A stretch of DNA of 64,000 nucleotides from Tenacibaculum agarivorans (GCF_001936575.1 NZ_MSMP01000005.1:154946-218945), one strand, 5' to 3'; counted from the first letter of the stretch, positions 36,244 to 45,255 are shown. The notes: a model not told the origin generated them from the sequence alone. Numbers and translations: made by a program.

Positions 36244-37368
36244 CTCTAATACTTTTTTCAATGCATCAATAAAAATAGCTACGTGTTCTTTTTGAACGGT
36301 AAGAGAAGGGAGAATCCGTAATAGATTTGGATTTTTAGAGCTTCCAGTGAAAATTTTATGATTGTAAATCAATTCTTTTCGTAATTCAGCTATTGGAAAG
36401 TCAAACTCTAATCCAAGCATTAATCCACGACCTTTTATGGTTTTAATTTCAGGGATTTCTGCTACTTTATCTATGAAATAAGCAGAAACGTTTTTAGCAT
36501 TTGTTAATAAATCTTCTTGTGCTATGGTTTCTAAAACAGCTAATGAGGCTGTACAGGCTAAGTGATTTCCTCCAAAAGTGGTTCCAAGTAAGCCAAAAGA
36601 AGCTTTAATATTTGGATGAATTAAAATTCCACCTACAGGAAAACCATTTCCCATACCTTTAGCCATAGAAATAATATCTGGTTCAATTCCATGTTTTTGA
36701 AAAGCGAAAAAATCACCTGTTCTACCAAATCCTGATTGTACTTCGTCTGCAATAAATAAAGTATTATATTTTTTACACAAGTCGCTTACCTTTTGGTAGA
36801 ATTCAGTAGTAGCTTCATCTAATCCACCTACACCTTGAATAATTTCTGTAATTACTGCACAAACATCTCCATTAGCTAAGCTTTTTTCAACACTTACCAA
36901 ATCACCATATTCAATAAAATCAACATCTTGTTGTGCATTTATTGGAGCTACAATTTTTGCATTATCGGTAGCAACTACTGCGGCAGAAGTTCTCCCATGA
37001 AAACTATTTTTAAACGCAATAACCTTTGCTTTTCCAGTATGAAACGAAGCTAATTTTAATGCATTTTCATTAGCTTCAGCACCAGAATTACATAAAAACA
37101 ATTGGTAGTTATTACAATTTGACATTTCGCATAACTTTTCAGCTAATTGTACTTGTAAAGGATTCTGAATAGAATTACTATAGAATCCTATATTAGTCAA
37201 TTGTTCCTGTAATTTATTGACATAAGTTGGATGCGAATGTCCAATAGAAATTACTGCATGACCTCCGTATAAATCTAAATATCGAGTATTATTTTCATCA
37301 TATACATAAACATCTTTAGCTTTTACTGGAGTAATGTCGAATAACGGATATACATTAAATAAACTCAT
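36220..37368 (-). CDS. argD: Acylornithine aminotransferase
   Basis: The 382-residue class III aminotransferase has the PLP Lys in SMAKGMGNGFPVGG, the Asp in FIADEVQSGFGRTG, and GTTFGGNHLAC. It converts acyl-glutamate semialdehyde to acyl-ornithine. It overlaps proC by 4 nt. Its last residues (VTSSTT) are encoded by an intergenic repeat fragment and probably add to the ancestral C-terminus. Confidence 0.93.
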   Translation of the reverse strand: MSLFNVYPLFDITPVKAKDVYVYDENNTRYLDLYGGHAVISIGHSHPTYVNKLQEQLTNIGFYSNSIQNPLQVQLAEKLCEMSNCNNYQLFLCNSGAEANENALKLASFHTGKAKVIAFKNSFHGRTSAAVVATDNAKIVAPINAQQDVDFIEYGDLVSVEKSLANGDVCAVITEIIQGVGGLDEATTEFYQKVSDLCKKYNTLFIADEVQSGFGRTGDFFAFQKHGIEPDIISMAKGMGNGFPVGGILIHPNIKASFGLLGTTFGGNHLACTASLAVLETIAQEDLLTNAKNVSAYFIDKVAEIPEIKTIKGRGLMLGLEFDFPIAELRKELIYNHKIFTGSSKNPNLLRILPSLTVQKEHVAIFIDALKKVLENVTSSTT

Positions 37369-38165
37369 ATTTGTTCTTTTTTTATCGTATTAATTTTATT
37401 GAATGAAGCTACCATACCTTGAATAAGAGAGGAACTTAATCCTTTATGTTCCATTTCATTCAAACCTTCAATAGTGCAGCCTTTAGGAGTTGTTACTCTA
37501 TCTATTTCTTCTTCTGGATGATTTCCAGATTCAATTAATAAGTTAGCAGCACCTTCACTAGTATACATGGCTAATTCTTGTGCTTCTTTAGCATCAAATC
37601 CTAATTGAATAGCGGCTTGTGTAGTTGCCCTAATCAATCGCATCCAAAACGCAATTCCACTAGCACACACTACGGTTGCAGATTGCATTAAATTTTCAGA
37701 AATAGCCATGGAATTTCCTAAACGATTAAAAATGGCTTTGGCAACTTCAATACGTTCGTTTCCTTTTGTATTAGCACATAAACAAGTCATCGATTTACCG
37801 ACAGCAATAGCAGTATTTGGCATGGCTCTTATGATAAATTGATTGGCACCAACAATAGCTTCAATTTTTTCAATAGAAAAACCAGTGATGGTTGAAATTA
37901 ATATATGCTTGTCTGTTAGTAAGTGCTTTATTTGTTCTAGAATTTGTTCAAAATGTCTAGGTTGAACAGCAAAAATTAGAATATCAGAATTTTGAACTGC
38001 TTCAATATTGTCAGTAGTTAGTGTTACTTTACCATATCCTTCGAATTCTTGTATTTCAGAAAGATTTCTTTTCGTAAGATATAATGTAGTAATGGCATTG
38101 TTTATAATGAGTCCTTTAGCGATAGACTTACCTAAATTTCCTGTTCCTATAATGGCTATTTTCAT
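37365..38165 (-). CDS. proC: Pyrroline-5-carboxylate reductase
   Basis: The 266-residue enzyme has the NAD(P) motif IGTGNLGKSIAKGL, IRAMPNTAIAVGKSM and the C-terminal DRVTTPKGCTIEGL. It makes proline from P5C. Its place between argC and argD, with an ATGA overlap into argD, links proline and arginine synthesis in one transcript, as seen in other flavobacteria. Confidence 0.93.
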   Translation of the reverse strand: MKIAIIGTGNLGKSIAKGLIINNAITTLYLTKRNLSEIQEFEGYGKVTLTTDNIEAVQNSDILIFAVQPRHFEQILEQIKHLLTDKHILISTITGFSIEKIEAIVGANQFIIRAMPNTAIAVGKSMTCLCANTKGNERIEVAKAIFNRLGNSMAISENLMQSATVVCASGIAFWMRLIRATTQAAIQLGFDAKEAQELAMYTSEGAANLLIESGNHPEEEIDRVTTPKGCTIEGLNEMEHKGLSSSLIQGMVASFNKINTIKKEQI

Positions 38166-38179
38166 GAGAGTGTTTGTTT

Positions 38180-39157
38180 TTAAAAATAGTTAGCTTTTAA
38201 TTGAAGACCTTCTGTTTCTTCAAATCCAAACTGTAAATTCATATTCTGAACAGCTTGTCCTGATGCTCCTTTCAATAAGTTGTCAATACAACTTGTAATT
38301 AAGAGTTGATTTTCATGTTTATGGATATGAATTAAGCACTTATTTGTGTTTACAACTTGTTTTAAATGTAAGGGTTGATCACTGATAAAAGTAAAGGCAG
38401 TATTTTTATAAAAACTTGTATAAATATCTTTAGCTTCTTTTTCAGTTCCTTCAAACTCTGTATATACGGTAGCAAATATTCCTCTAGAGAAGTTTCCTCT
38501 ATTTGGTAAAAAATGTACATTATGTTCATTTTTTCCTTGAAGTTTATTAATAGTCTGATGTATTTCACCTAAATGTTGGTGTACAAAAGGTTTATAATAA
38601 GAAAAGTTATTATCTCTCCAAGTAAAATGTGTAGTTTTAGATAAACTAGTTCCAGCACCTGTAGCTCCGGTTACTGCATTAACATGAATATCATTTTTGA
38701 TTAACTTATGCTTAGCCAGAGGAATGATAGCCAATTGAATTGCAGTTGCAAAACAACCAGGATTAGCAATATAGCTAGTATTTTGAATTTGTTTTGTATT
38801 GATTTCAGGTAAACCATATACAAATTCCTTTCTTTGGAAAACAGCATCATCAGTTAATCGGAATTCATTGCTTAGATCAATGATTTTGGTATGGTTATAG
38901 AATTGATGTTCAGAAAGAAATTTACCTGAGTTTCCATGACCTAAACATAAAAATAATACATCTATATTTGGATTCACTGTACTGGTAAAACTTTGTTCTG
39001 TAGCGCCTACTAAATCTTGATGTATTGCACTGATTTTATTTCCAGCATTAGAAGTACTATATACAAAATCTATAGTAACTTCTTTGTGATGAAGTAATAA
39101 TCTAATTAATTCACCAGCAGTATATCCTGCACCACCTATAATTCCAGCTTTAATCAT
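38180..39157 (-). CDS. argC: N-acyl-gamma-glutamyl-phosphate reductase
   Basis: The 325-residue reductase has the Rossmann GGAGYTAGELIRLL, the catalytic Cys in ANPGCFATAIQLA and the LPNRGNFSRGI segment. It reduces the acyl-glutamyl phosphate made by ArgB. Its start overlaps the end of argG by 8 nt and proC follows after 14 nt. Confidence 0.94.
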   Translation of the reverse strand: MIKAGIIGGAGYTAGELIRLLLHHKEVTIDFVYSTSNAGNKISAIHQDLVGATEQSFTSTVNPNIDVLFLCLGHGNSGKFLSEHQFYNHTKIIDLSNEFRLTDDAVFQRKEFVYGLPEINTKQIQNTSYIANPGCFATAIQLAIIPLAKHKLIKNDIHVNAVTGATGAGTSLSKTTHFTWRDNNFSYYKPFVHQHLGEIHQTINKLQGKNEHNVHFLPNRGNFSRGIFATVYTEFEGTEKEAKDIYTSFYKNTAFTFISDQPLHLKQVVNTNKCLIHIHKHENQLLITSCIDNLLKGASGQAVQNMNLQFGFEETEGLQLKANYF

Positions 39158-40337
39158 AACCGTTTGTATTTTGATAGATTTTTGTTTGATTTCCGTATAT
39201 GTTTATAAAACCTTTAGCGTCTTCAGCTGTCCAAGCATTATTCATCTCTCCATAGCTTCCAAATTTTGATTGCAGCAAATCATGCTCAGATTCAATACCA
39301 TTTAATATGAAATGATAGGGTTTTAAGGTTATAAATACATCGCCACTCACTTTTTTCTGACTACTACTTAACATGGCTTCAAGGTCTCTCATTACAGGAT
39401 CCAAATACAATCCTTCATGCAAATGGGTACCATACCAATTAGAGATATAATCTTTATGTTGTAGTTGCCATTTAGTTAATGTGTATTTTTCTAATAAATG
39501 GTGTGCTTTAATTAGTATTAAGGCTGCCGCAGCTTCAAAACCAACTCTACCTTTAATGCCTAAAATAGTATCACCTACATGAATATCTCTTCCAATAGCG
39601 TATTTAGAAGCCATAGTATTCAATTTCTCTATAACAACTTCAGAAGTATATACTGTATCGTTTAGAGCAATAGGTTCTCCATTTTCAAAAGTAATTTTGA
39701 GCGTAGACTCTGAGGTTTCTTCTAACTGTGAAGGATAAGCTTCTTCTGGTAAGGCTAGGTGAGAGGTTAGTGTTTCATCTCCACCAACGCTTGTGCCCCA
39801 TAAACCTTTATTAATAGAATATTTGGCCTTTTCCCAAGCTAAATCTACACCATAACTTTGTAAATATTCAATTTCCGCTTGTCTGCTTAATTTTTGATCT
39901 CTAATAGGTGTAATGATTTTAATCTCAGGCGCAAGTGTGTTAAATATCAAATCAAAACGTACTTGATCATTACCAGCACCCGTACTACCATGGGCAATAT
40001 ATTCTGCATCAATTGACTTGGCGTAATTGATAATTTCTATGGCTTGTACAATTCTTTCTGCACTAACAGATAGAGGATAGGTGTTATTTTTTAATACATT
40101 ACCGAAAATTAAAAACTTAATTACTTTTTGATAGTAATTACTAACAGCATCAATATTTTTGTAAGTTTTTACTCCTAATTGATATGCCTTTTCTTCAATA
40201 GATTTTATTTCGTTAGTTGTAAATCCACCAGTGTTTACACTAACAGCGTGTACTTCAAAATTTTTATCTTTTGTTAAATGTACTGCGCAATATGAGGTAT
40301 CTAACCCGCCACTGTAGGCTAAGACTAATTTTTTCAT
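39150..40337 (-). CDS. argG: Argininosuccinate synthase
   Basis: The 395-residue ATP pyrophosphatase-type ligase has the P-loop AYSGGLDTSYCAVHL and the conserved AHGSTGAGNDQVRFD. It joins citrulline and aspartate. It is the second gene of the operon, 91 nt after the GNAT gene; that gap is filled by an intergenic repeat. Confidence 0.95.
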   Translation of the reverse strand: MKKLVLAYSGGLDTSYCAVHLTKDKNFEVHAVSVNTGGFTTNEIKSIEEKAYQLGVKTYKNIDAVSNYYQKVIKFLIFGNVLKNNTYPLSVSAERIVQAIEIINYAKSIDAEYIAHGSTGAGNDQVRFDLIFNTLAPEIKIITPIRDQKLSRQAEIEYLQSYGVDLAWEKAKYSINKGLWGTSVGGDETLTSHLALPEEAYPSQLEETSESTLKITFENGEPIALNDTVYTSEVVIEKLNTMASKYAIGRDIHVGDTILGIKGRVGFEAAAALILIKAHHLLEKYTLTKWQLQHKDYISNWYGTHLHEGLYLDPVMRDLEAMLSSSQKKVSGDVFITLKPYHFILNGIESEHDLLQSKFGSYGEMNNAWTAEDAKGFINIYGNQTKIYQNTNGYD

Positions 40338-40361
40338 CTTTTTGTTTTAATTAACTCTATT

Positions 40362-40432
40362 ATGTCACCCTGAATTCATTTCAGGATCTCATTAAGAGAT
40401 ACTGAAACAAGTTCAGCATGACGAACTGTCAT
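40362..40432. repeat. Flavobacterial intergenic hairpin repeat between argG and the GNAT gene
   Basis: The segment begins TGTCACCCTGAATTCATTTC and contains two short inverted repeats, CTGAATTCATTTCAG and CTGAAACAAGTTCAG. This pattern is common in flavobacterial intergenic DNA. It reaches the stop codon of the GNAT gene (40429-40431). Confidence 0.6.
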
Positions 40433-41049
40433 TTTTTCTCTTTTTTTAAGAATAAATGTTGCTTTATGCTTTTTAGCCTAGTAAAGGTTTTTTCCCTTAT
40501 TTTTTTCTTAGGCTGATTGTTTTTCTCCGTTGTTGGGTCGTATAACATTCCAGTGCATAAACACATTTGTTGACTTGTCCTTTGTAAAACATCATAATTC
40601 ACACAGGTTTTACATCCATTCCAAAAGGTTTGGTCGGTTGTTAATTCAGAGAAAGTAACAGGTTTATAACCTAAATTACTATTCAATTTCATCACCGCTA
40701 ATCCAGTAGTAATACTGAATATTTTAGCGTTTGGAAATTTTGTTCTTGAATGATCAAAAATTTTCTGTTTTATTTTTTTTGATAATCCTTTACCTCTATA
40801 ATCTGGATGTACAATTAAACCTGAATTAGCCACAAATTTTCCGTGACTCCACGATTCGATATAACAAAATCCAGCGAATTTTCCATTTTCCAATGCTATT
40901 ACTGCATTACCTTCTTTCATTTTAGAAATAACATATTCAGGTTTTCTTTTGGCAATACCAGTACCTCTAATTTTAGCGGCATTTTCTATGGTAGTACAAA
41001 TTTGTTCTGCGTAAATACTATGTGATATATCAGCAATAATGATGTCCAT
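40429..41049 (-). CDS. GNAT acyltransferase heading the arg operon, candidate acylglutamate synthase
   Basis: The 206-residue protein has a GNAT fold (about residues 1-150) with the CoA-binding motif VHPDYRGKGLSKKIKQKI, followed by a Cys-containing stretch (WNGCKTCVNYD and MCLCTGM) and a basic tail. It is the first gene of the arginine operon. The window has no argA or argJ, so this is the best candidate for the first step, acylation of glutamate. That role is inferred from position and from the absence of alternatives. Confidence 0.7.
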   Translation of the reverse strand: MDIIIADISHSIYAEQICTTIENAAKIRGTGIAKRKPEYVISKMKEGNAVIALENGKFAGFCYIESWSHGKFVANSGLIVHPDYRGKGLSKKIKQKIFDHSRTKFPNAKIFSITTGLAVMKLNSNLGYKPVTFSELTTDQTFWNGCKTCVNYDVLQRTSQQMCLCTGMLYDPTTEKNNQPKKKIREKTFTRLKSIKQHLFLKKEKK

Positions 41050-41241
41050 TATTTCTTAGATGTTTTATTATTTTGTTTGTCTTGTTAGTTTGAAAAGAGA
41101 ACCGGACTCACCTAAGTTCTGTAAAGTATAATAGCCCCTTACGGGCGCGGGAAAAAGCGGCGTACAAAATCTCTTCTATCAGTTTCGATAGACTTTGTTT
41201 TAGATAAGAAAGATGTATTGATAGTTTGCATTATGAGTTAA

Positions 41242-41334
41242 AATAAGATTCAAATTTCATTTCATTCTTGGGTACGTGGACTAGCGACGTCGAATGGGAC
41301 GCGGTCGTCGTACAGAAATTTGATTTGTCTTATT
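41242..41334. repeat. Nested palindromic element, possible structured RNA or MITE-like remnant
   Basis: The arms AATAAGA (41242-41248) with TCTTATT (41328-41334), CAAATTTC (41251-41258) with GAAATTTG (41315-41322), and GTACG (41272-41276) with CGTAC (41309-41313) are nested in order. They enclose a GC-rich centre with CGACGTCG and GGACGCGGTCGTCG. No coding frame explains the composition. Confidence 0.45.
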
Positions 41335-41670
41335 GTTATGCATGCTGCTAATGTATAAAAAAAATAAAAACAAAAAACATTTCTTTAAAAAATAACTTAG
41401 AATTAATATTTGAATCTTACAATACTGAATGGTTAAGTGTTGATTTTCAATCGAAAATTAAGTTTTGAAATGGATATTTAGCTTGTTGAAATCGAATTAG
41501 GAAATTCGTGCTTCACTAAATGGAGTTACCCAATTTATCTATTATTTCTCTATGGTAAGAATAATATAAGTATTACTTAATACATCATTTATTTTATATA
41601 TATAAACTTAATTCGCTAGTATAAATTAGAACTATTTATGAAGTGATAGTTACAGAAGCGGATTAAAATA

Positions 41671-41700
41671 ACAGTTCGTCATACAAATTTTACAGTTCGG
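41671..41700 (+). promoter_or_regulatory. Perfect LytTR direct repeat before the DUF2141-2TM operon
   Basis: ACAGTTCGT (41671-41679) and ACAGTTCGG (41692-41700) both fit [TA][AC][CA]GTTN[AG][TG] in all nine positions and are spaced by exactly 12 bp. A CAATTTTG that may be a -7 element follows about 40 bp downstream (41734-41741). The LytTR regulator at 45256 is the natural binder, giving autoregulation of the operon. Confidence 0.7.
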
Positions 41701-41769
41701 TAATTATTAGTTTAAAAAACGAGAATCTAGTCGCAATTTTGACTTGTAATTAATTTTAAAACAAATAAA

Positions 41770-42186
41770 ATGAAAACTTTAGCCACAATTTTAATCTCGA
41801 TGTTAATAGTAACGAGCATATCAGCTCAAGAAACAAAACAAACTATAACTGTAACTGTTGTCAATGCCACTTCTGATAAGGGTACCATTAAATTTGCGTT
41901 GTTTACTAAAGCTACCTTCTTGGTAAAAGAACCACTACAAGCTAAAGAGGGTAAAATAAAGGATGGTAAAACAACTATTGTATTTGAAAATGTACCTACA
42001 GGAGAATACGCAGTAACTTGTTACCATGATAAAAATGGAAATAATAAGATGGATTTTGAACCTAATGGTATGCCAATGGAAGCTTACGGAGCTTCTAATA
42101 ATGTAATGAATTTTGAGCCTCCAAGATATGATGATGCGAAATTTACTATTTTAGATAAAGACGTATCTTTAGATATTAAGTTATAA
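41770..42186 (+). CDS. DUF2141 exported protein
   Basis: The 138-residue protein has a signal peptide (MKTLATILISMLIVTSISAQ) and the DUF2141 beta-sandwich with its typical segments GTIKFALFT, TIVFENVPTGEYAVTCYHD and NGNNKMDFEPNGMPMEAYGAS. The family is common in Bacteroidota and its function is unknown. Here it heads an operon of a LytS kinase, 2TM proteins and a LytTR regulator and follows a perfect LytTR site, so it is a likely regulated output. Confidence 0.85.
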   Translation: MKTLATILISMLIVTSISAQETKQTITVTVVNATSDKGTIKFALFTKATFLVKEPLQAKEGKIKDGKTTIVFENVPTGEYAVTCYHDKNGNNKMDFEPNGMPMEAYGASNNVMNFEPPRYDDAKFTILDKDVSLDIKL

Positions 42187-42233
42187 CTAATAGTTTTACT
42201 TAACTAAATATTATATAATTCATATCCACTAAA

Positions 42234-43589
42234 ATGAAGTCAAAAGAAAAGCTTTTCTCAGTAAAATATTTTAAAAAAGAATTAACGCATACTTTAAAAC
42301 TAACCTTTGTTTTTGGTTTCTTCTTTTGGCTAGTAGGTGGACATTATACAGCTAGATTATTATGGATCTCTATAGGAGTGTCTGCTATGTATTCATTTGT
42401 ATTAGCACTAATTCAAGGAGTTGTAAACGATTACTTAAGTTATAAATGGGATTGGATTAAAGAAACGAATCAAAGAATATGGTCAGGGATTTTATTTACT
42501 GTTTTATATACTGTTCCCACAATACTGGCCATAAATTATATCCTTTTTGTAAAAATACAAGGTATGCCTCCAGAGGATTTTTTTAAAAAGGGAATGATAT
42601 GGACACATTTATTTTGGATCCAGTTTTCTTTTGGGGTGTCAGCTTTTCTACATGCCCGTGATTTTATGTTGAACTGGAAAAAAGCAGCAACTCAAGAGAC
42701 TAAACAACAACAAATTGTAGCAAAAACAGAAACGGCAAAGTTTGAAACTTTAAAGAGTCAGATAGATCCACATTTTTTATTCAATAGTTTAAATGTATTA
42801 ACGTCGTTAATAGGGGAGAATCCAAATCAAGCAGAAAAGTTTACAACAAAACTATCTAAGGTATATAGATATGTTTTAGAGCAAAGAAATAAAGAATTAA
42901 TACCAATTACTGAAGAACTACAATTTGCTAAAACCTATATGGAATTATTGCAAATGCGTTTTGAAGATGCTTTAGAGTTTGAAATACCAACAGAAGTAAG
43001 TAATACAGACTTAAAAATAGTACCATTATCATTACAATTACTTTTGGAGAATGCTGTAAAACACAACGTAGTTTCTAGTTCTAGGCCTTTAAAAATTTCA
43101 ATTTTTGAAGAGAGAGGATTTTTAAAAATTCAAAATAATGTGAATCCAAAAGAGGCAATTGGTAAAAAAAGTACTAAAGTAGGGCTGCAAAATATTGCAG
43201 ATAGGTATGGACTCATATCTAATGAGGAAGTACTTGTAGAAAATAATAATAAAACATTTACAGTGAGTTTACCACTGTTATCTAAAACAAAAGACATGAT
43301 GAAAATAACAGATAATTTTGAAAATAATAGCTACATAAAGGCAGTAGAGAAAGTAGAAAAAATGAAAGAGTTTTATCAAAACTTGGTAACATATTTAATT
43401 TTTGTTCCTGTATTTATATTTATAAATCTTCGTTTTTCACCACAATTTCACTGGTTTTACTTTCCAATTATAGGTTGGGGTATAGGCGTATTATTTCACG
43501 GGTTAGAAGCATATAACTACAATATTTTCTTAGGAAAAGATTGGGAAGAACGTAAGATTAGAGAATTAATGGATAAAGATAAATTTTAA
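42234..43589 (+). CDS. LytS-type histidine kinase with C-terminal 2TM domain
   Basis: The 451-residue protein has about four N-terminal membrane helices (20-150), a His_kinase domain with His180 in SQIDPHFLFNSLN, N-box LQLLLENAVKHNV, and a final VGLQNIADRYGL. Unlike ordinary LytS kinases it carries at residues 355-451 a 2TM domain (FYQNLVTYLIF ... PQFHWFYFPIIGWGIG ... KDWEERKIRELMDKD). The five following genes encode the same domain alone. The last two helices may therefore pair with these small proteins in the membrane. Confidence 0.9.
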   Translation: MKSKEKLFSVKYFKKELTHTLKLTFVFGFFFWLVGGHYTARLLWISIGVSAMYSFVLALIQGVVNDYLSYKWDWIKETNQRIWSGILFTVLYTVPTILAINYILFVKIQGMPPEDFFKKGMIWTHLFWIQFSFGVSAFLHARDFMLNWKKAATQETKQQQIVAKTETAKFETLKSQIDPHFLFNSLNVLTSLIGENPNQAEKFTTKLSKVYRYVLEQRNKELIPITEELQFAKTYMELLQMRFEDALEFEIPTEVSNTDLKIVPLSLQLLLENAVKHNVVSSSRPLKISIFEERGFLKIQNNVNPKEAIGKKSTKVGLQNIADRYGLISNEEVLVENNNKTFTVSLPLLSKTKDMMKITDNFENNSYIKAVEKVEKMKEFYQNLVTYLIFVPVFIFINLRFSPQFHWFYFPIIGWGIGVLFHGLEAYNYNIFLGKDWEERKIRELMDKDKF

Positions 43590-43594
43590 GAACT

Positions 43595-43891
43595 ATGAGA
43601 AACGATAGAGAAGAATTGAGGTATTTAAGAGCTCAAAAAAAAGTAAAACAGATAAAAGAATTTTATGGACATTTATTAGTCTATTGTATTGTAGTACCAA
43701 CATTAATATTTGTAAATCTAAAATTTACACCACAATTTCATTGGTTTTGGTTTTCAATGTTAGGTTGGGGGATAGGTTTAGCCTCTCATGGACTTCAAAC
43801 TTTTGGAGGATATAAACTTTTCCTAGGAGAAGATTGGGAAGAACGTAAAATTAAAGAACTAATGGAAAAAGAGTATAGAAATGGAAAATAA
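43595..43891 (+). CDS. 2TM domain protein 1
   Basis: The 98-residue protein is almost entirely one 2TM domain: a basic amphipathic start (RAQKKVKQIKEFYGHLLVY), two membrane helices, the linker TPQFHWFWFSMLGWGIGLAS and the ending GEDWEERKIKELMEK. It is very similar to the C-terminal domain of the kinase 5 nt upstream, suggesting duplication from it or into it. Its end overlaps the next gene by 11 nt. Confidence 0.85.
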   Translation: MRNDREELRYLRAQKKVKQIKEFYGHLLVYCIVVPTLIFVNLKFTPQFHWFWFSMLGWGIGLASHGLQTFGGYKLFLGEDWEERKIKELMEKEYRNGK

Positions 43892-44159
43892 TTATATAGA
43901 GGAACAACGTTATCTAAAAGCAAAGAAAAAAGTAAAAGAAATTAAAGGATTTTACATACATCTTGCACTTTACATATTAAATACACCAATTATAGTAGCT
44001 ACTAATTTAATATTTGTACCACAGTTTCATTGGTTTTGGTTTTCTGTATTAGGTTGGGGAGTAGCTATCGGAATTCATGCATTTGTTACGTTTAGTGACA
44101 GACTTTTTGGTAAAGATTGGGAGGAGCGTAAAATCCAAGAATTAATGAGTAAAAAGTAA
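43881..44159 (+). CDS. 2TM domain protein 2
   Basis: The 92-residue single-domain protein has EEQRYLKAKKKVKEIKGFY, VPQFHWFWFSVLGWGVAIG and GKDWEERKIQELMSKK. It is close to protein 1 in the loop between the helices. It begins inside the end of protein 1 (11-nt overlap), so the two are probably translated together. Confidence 0.85.
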   Translation: MENNYIEEQRYLKAKKKVKEIKGFYIHLALYILNTPIIVATNLIFVPQFHWFWFSVLGWGVAIGIHAFVTFSDRLFGKDWEERKIQELMSKK

Positions 44160-44164
44160 GTAAG

Positions 44165-44509
44165 ATGGAAAATAATTTTATAGAAGAACAACGATACATA
44201 AAGGCAAAAAAAAGAGTTAAAGACATTAAAGGATTTTATTCACACTTTGTAGCATATATATTAGTAAATATCTTTTTAAGTGCAGTGATTATAGTTGGAT
44301 TAACAGCTGATGAAGGAGATTCATTGGGTGAAGCATTAAGTAATTTTGGAGTGTACTCTACTTGGTTATTTTGGGGAATTGGTGTTTTCTTTCACTGGTT
44401 AGGTGTATTTGGGTTTGGTAACTTAATGTCTAAAAATTGGGAAGAACGCAAGATTCAAGAATTAATGCAAAAGGATAAACAAAGAAGTCAAATAAGATTA
44501 AATAAATAA
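44165..44509 (+). CDS. 2TM domain protein 3
   Basis: The 114-residue protein keeps the start EEQRYIKAKKRVKDIKGFYS and the ending KNWEERKIQELMQKD, but the loop between the helices is longer and acidic (ADEGDSLGEALSNFG) and lacks the PQFHW segment of proteins 1 and 2. It belongs to a second subtype with protein 4. Confidence 0.85.
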   Translation: MENNFIEEQRYIKAKKRVKDIKGFYSHFVAYILVNIFLSAVIIVGLTADEGDSLGEALSNFGVYSTWLFWGIGVFFHWLGVFGFGNLMSKNWEERKIQELMQKDKQRSQIRLNK

Positions 44510-44513
44510 GAAT

Positions 44514-44864
44514 ATGTTTACAGAAAATTATAATAAAGAACACGCATACGAATACGCTAGAGCAAAGAAAAAAGTAGATGAGTTAAAGCACTTTTATATA
44601 CATCTAGTCATGTATTTTGTCATTAATATTTTTATTTCTACCATGAAAATAAGAAGGAATATACTAAATGGAGAGTCTTTTGAAGAAGCTTTTTTTGATT
44701 TTGGAACTTTTGCTGTTTGGTTTTTCTGGGGAATTGGTTTAGCAATATTAGCTTTACGAATATTCGGACCTAACTTGTTCCTAGGTAAAGATTGGGAAGA
44801 AAGACAAACTAAAAAAATCTTAGAAAGCGAGCAAAAAAGGAAAGAATTATTACAGATTAAATAA
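44514..44864 (+). CDS. 2TM domain protein 4
   Basis: The 116-residue protein has ARAKKKVDELKHFYIHLVMY, a charged inter-helix loop (RRNILNGESFEEAFFDFG) like that of protein 3, and the ending GKDWEERQTKKILESEQK. It starts 4 nt after protein 3. Confidence 0.85.
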   Translation: MFTENYNKEHAYEYARAKKKVDELKHFYIHLVMYFVINIFISTMKIRRNILNGESFEEAFFDFGTFAVWFFWGIGLAILALRIFGPNLFLGKDWEERQTKKILESEQKRKELLQIK

Positions 44865-44872
44865 TTACTATT

Positions 44873-45229
44873 ATGACGTTACATTTAGAAGAAAAAAAGA
44901 AAAAAAGAATTCAAAATAAGGTAAGTACATTAAAAAAATTTTATGATCATCTAACTGCTTTTATAATAGTGAATATTGTGTTCGCGTTAACGTCTAACAT
45001 TTCAGAGATAAATATTCATATTTTCAGAGGATATAAAATTAGTAATTTATGGAGTAACTTTGATCATCCTAAAATTTTTCCATTATGGTTAGTTTGGGGA
45101 ATTTTCTTATTACTTAATGCTATTCATGTATTTTCAGTTCCATTACTTTTTGGTGAGCGATGGGAAAATAAAAAAATTGAGCGTATAATGAAAGAGGATA
45201 AAAAACAAGCGAAAAAATATTTGAGTTAA
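44873..45229 (+). CDS. 2TM domain protein 5, divergent
   Basis: The 118-residue protein is the least conserved member: the start KKKRIQNKVSTLKKFYDHL and two membrane helices remain, but the ending is GERWENKKIERIMKED instead of DWEERKIxELM. It is the last 2TM gene, 26 nt before the LytTR regulator. Confidence 0.8.
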   Translation: MTLHLEEKKKKRIQNKVSTLKKFYDHLTAFIIVNIVFALTSNISEINIHIFRGYKISNLWSNFDHPKIFPLWLVWGIFLLLNAIHVFSVPLLFGERWENKKIERIMKEDKKQAKKYLS

Positions 45230-45255
45230 CTAATTTTACCAATACAGTATACAAA

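Larger units (their letters stand above)
41050..41769. other. 720-bp intergenic region with GC-rich structured island
   Basis: No gene is seen. The left third (about 41095-41345) is much richer in GC than its surroundings and holds several inverted repeats: TCTATC/GATAGA (41175-41180 with 41187-41192), GCCC/GGGC (41134-41146), and a nested palindrome at 41242-41334. The right part is AT-rich and carries the LytTR direct repeat at 41671-41700 and the promoter region of the DUF2141 operon. The leader and promoter of the minus-strand arginine operon must also lie here. Confidence 0.6.

Noticed and set aside
40362..40432. Hairpin between argG and the GNAT gene considered as an operon-internal terminator
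   Set aside because: It matches the flavobacterial intergenic repeat type, has interrupted short stems and no proper T run on the minus strand, so it is annotated as a repeat.
41050..41769. tRNA or small rRNA fragment in the GC-rich island
   Set aside because: No cloverleaf, T-loop sequence or recognisable rRNA segment could be found by reading either strand.
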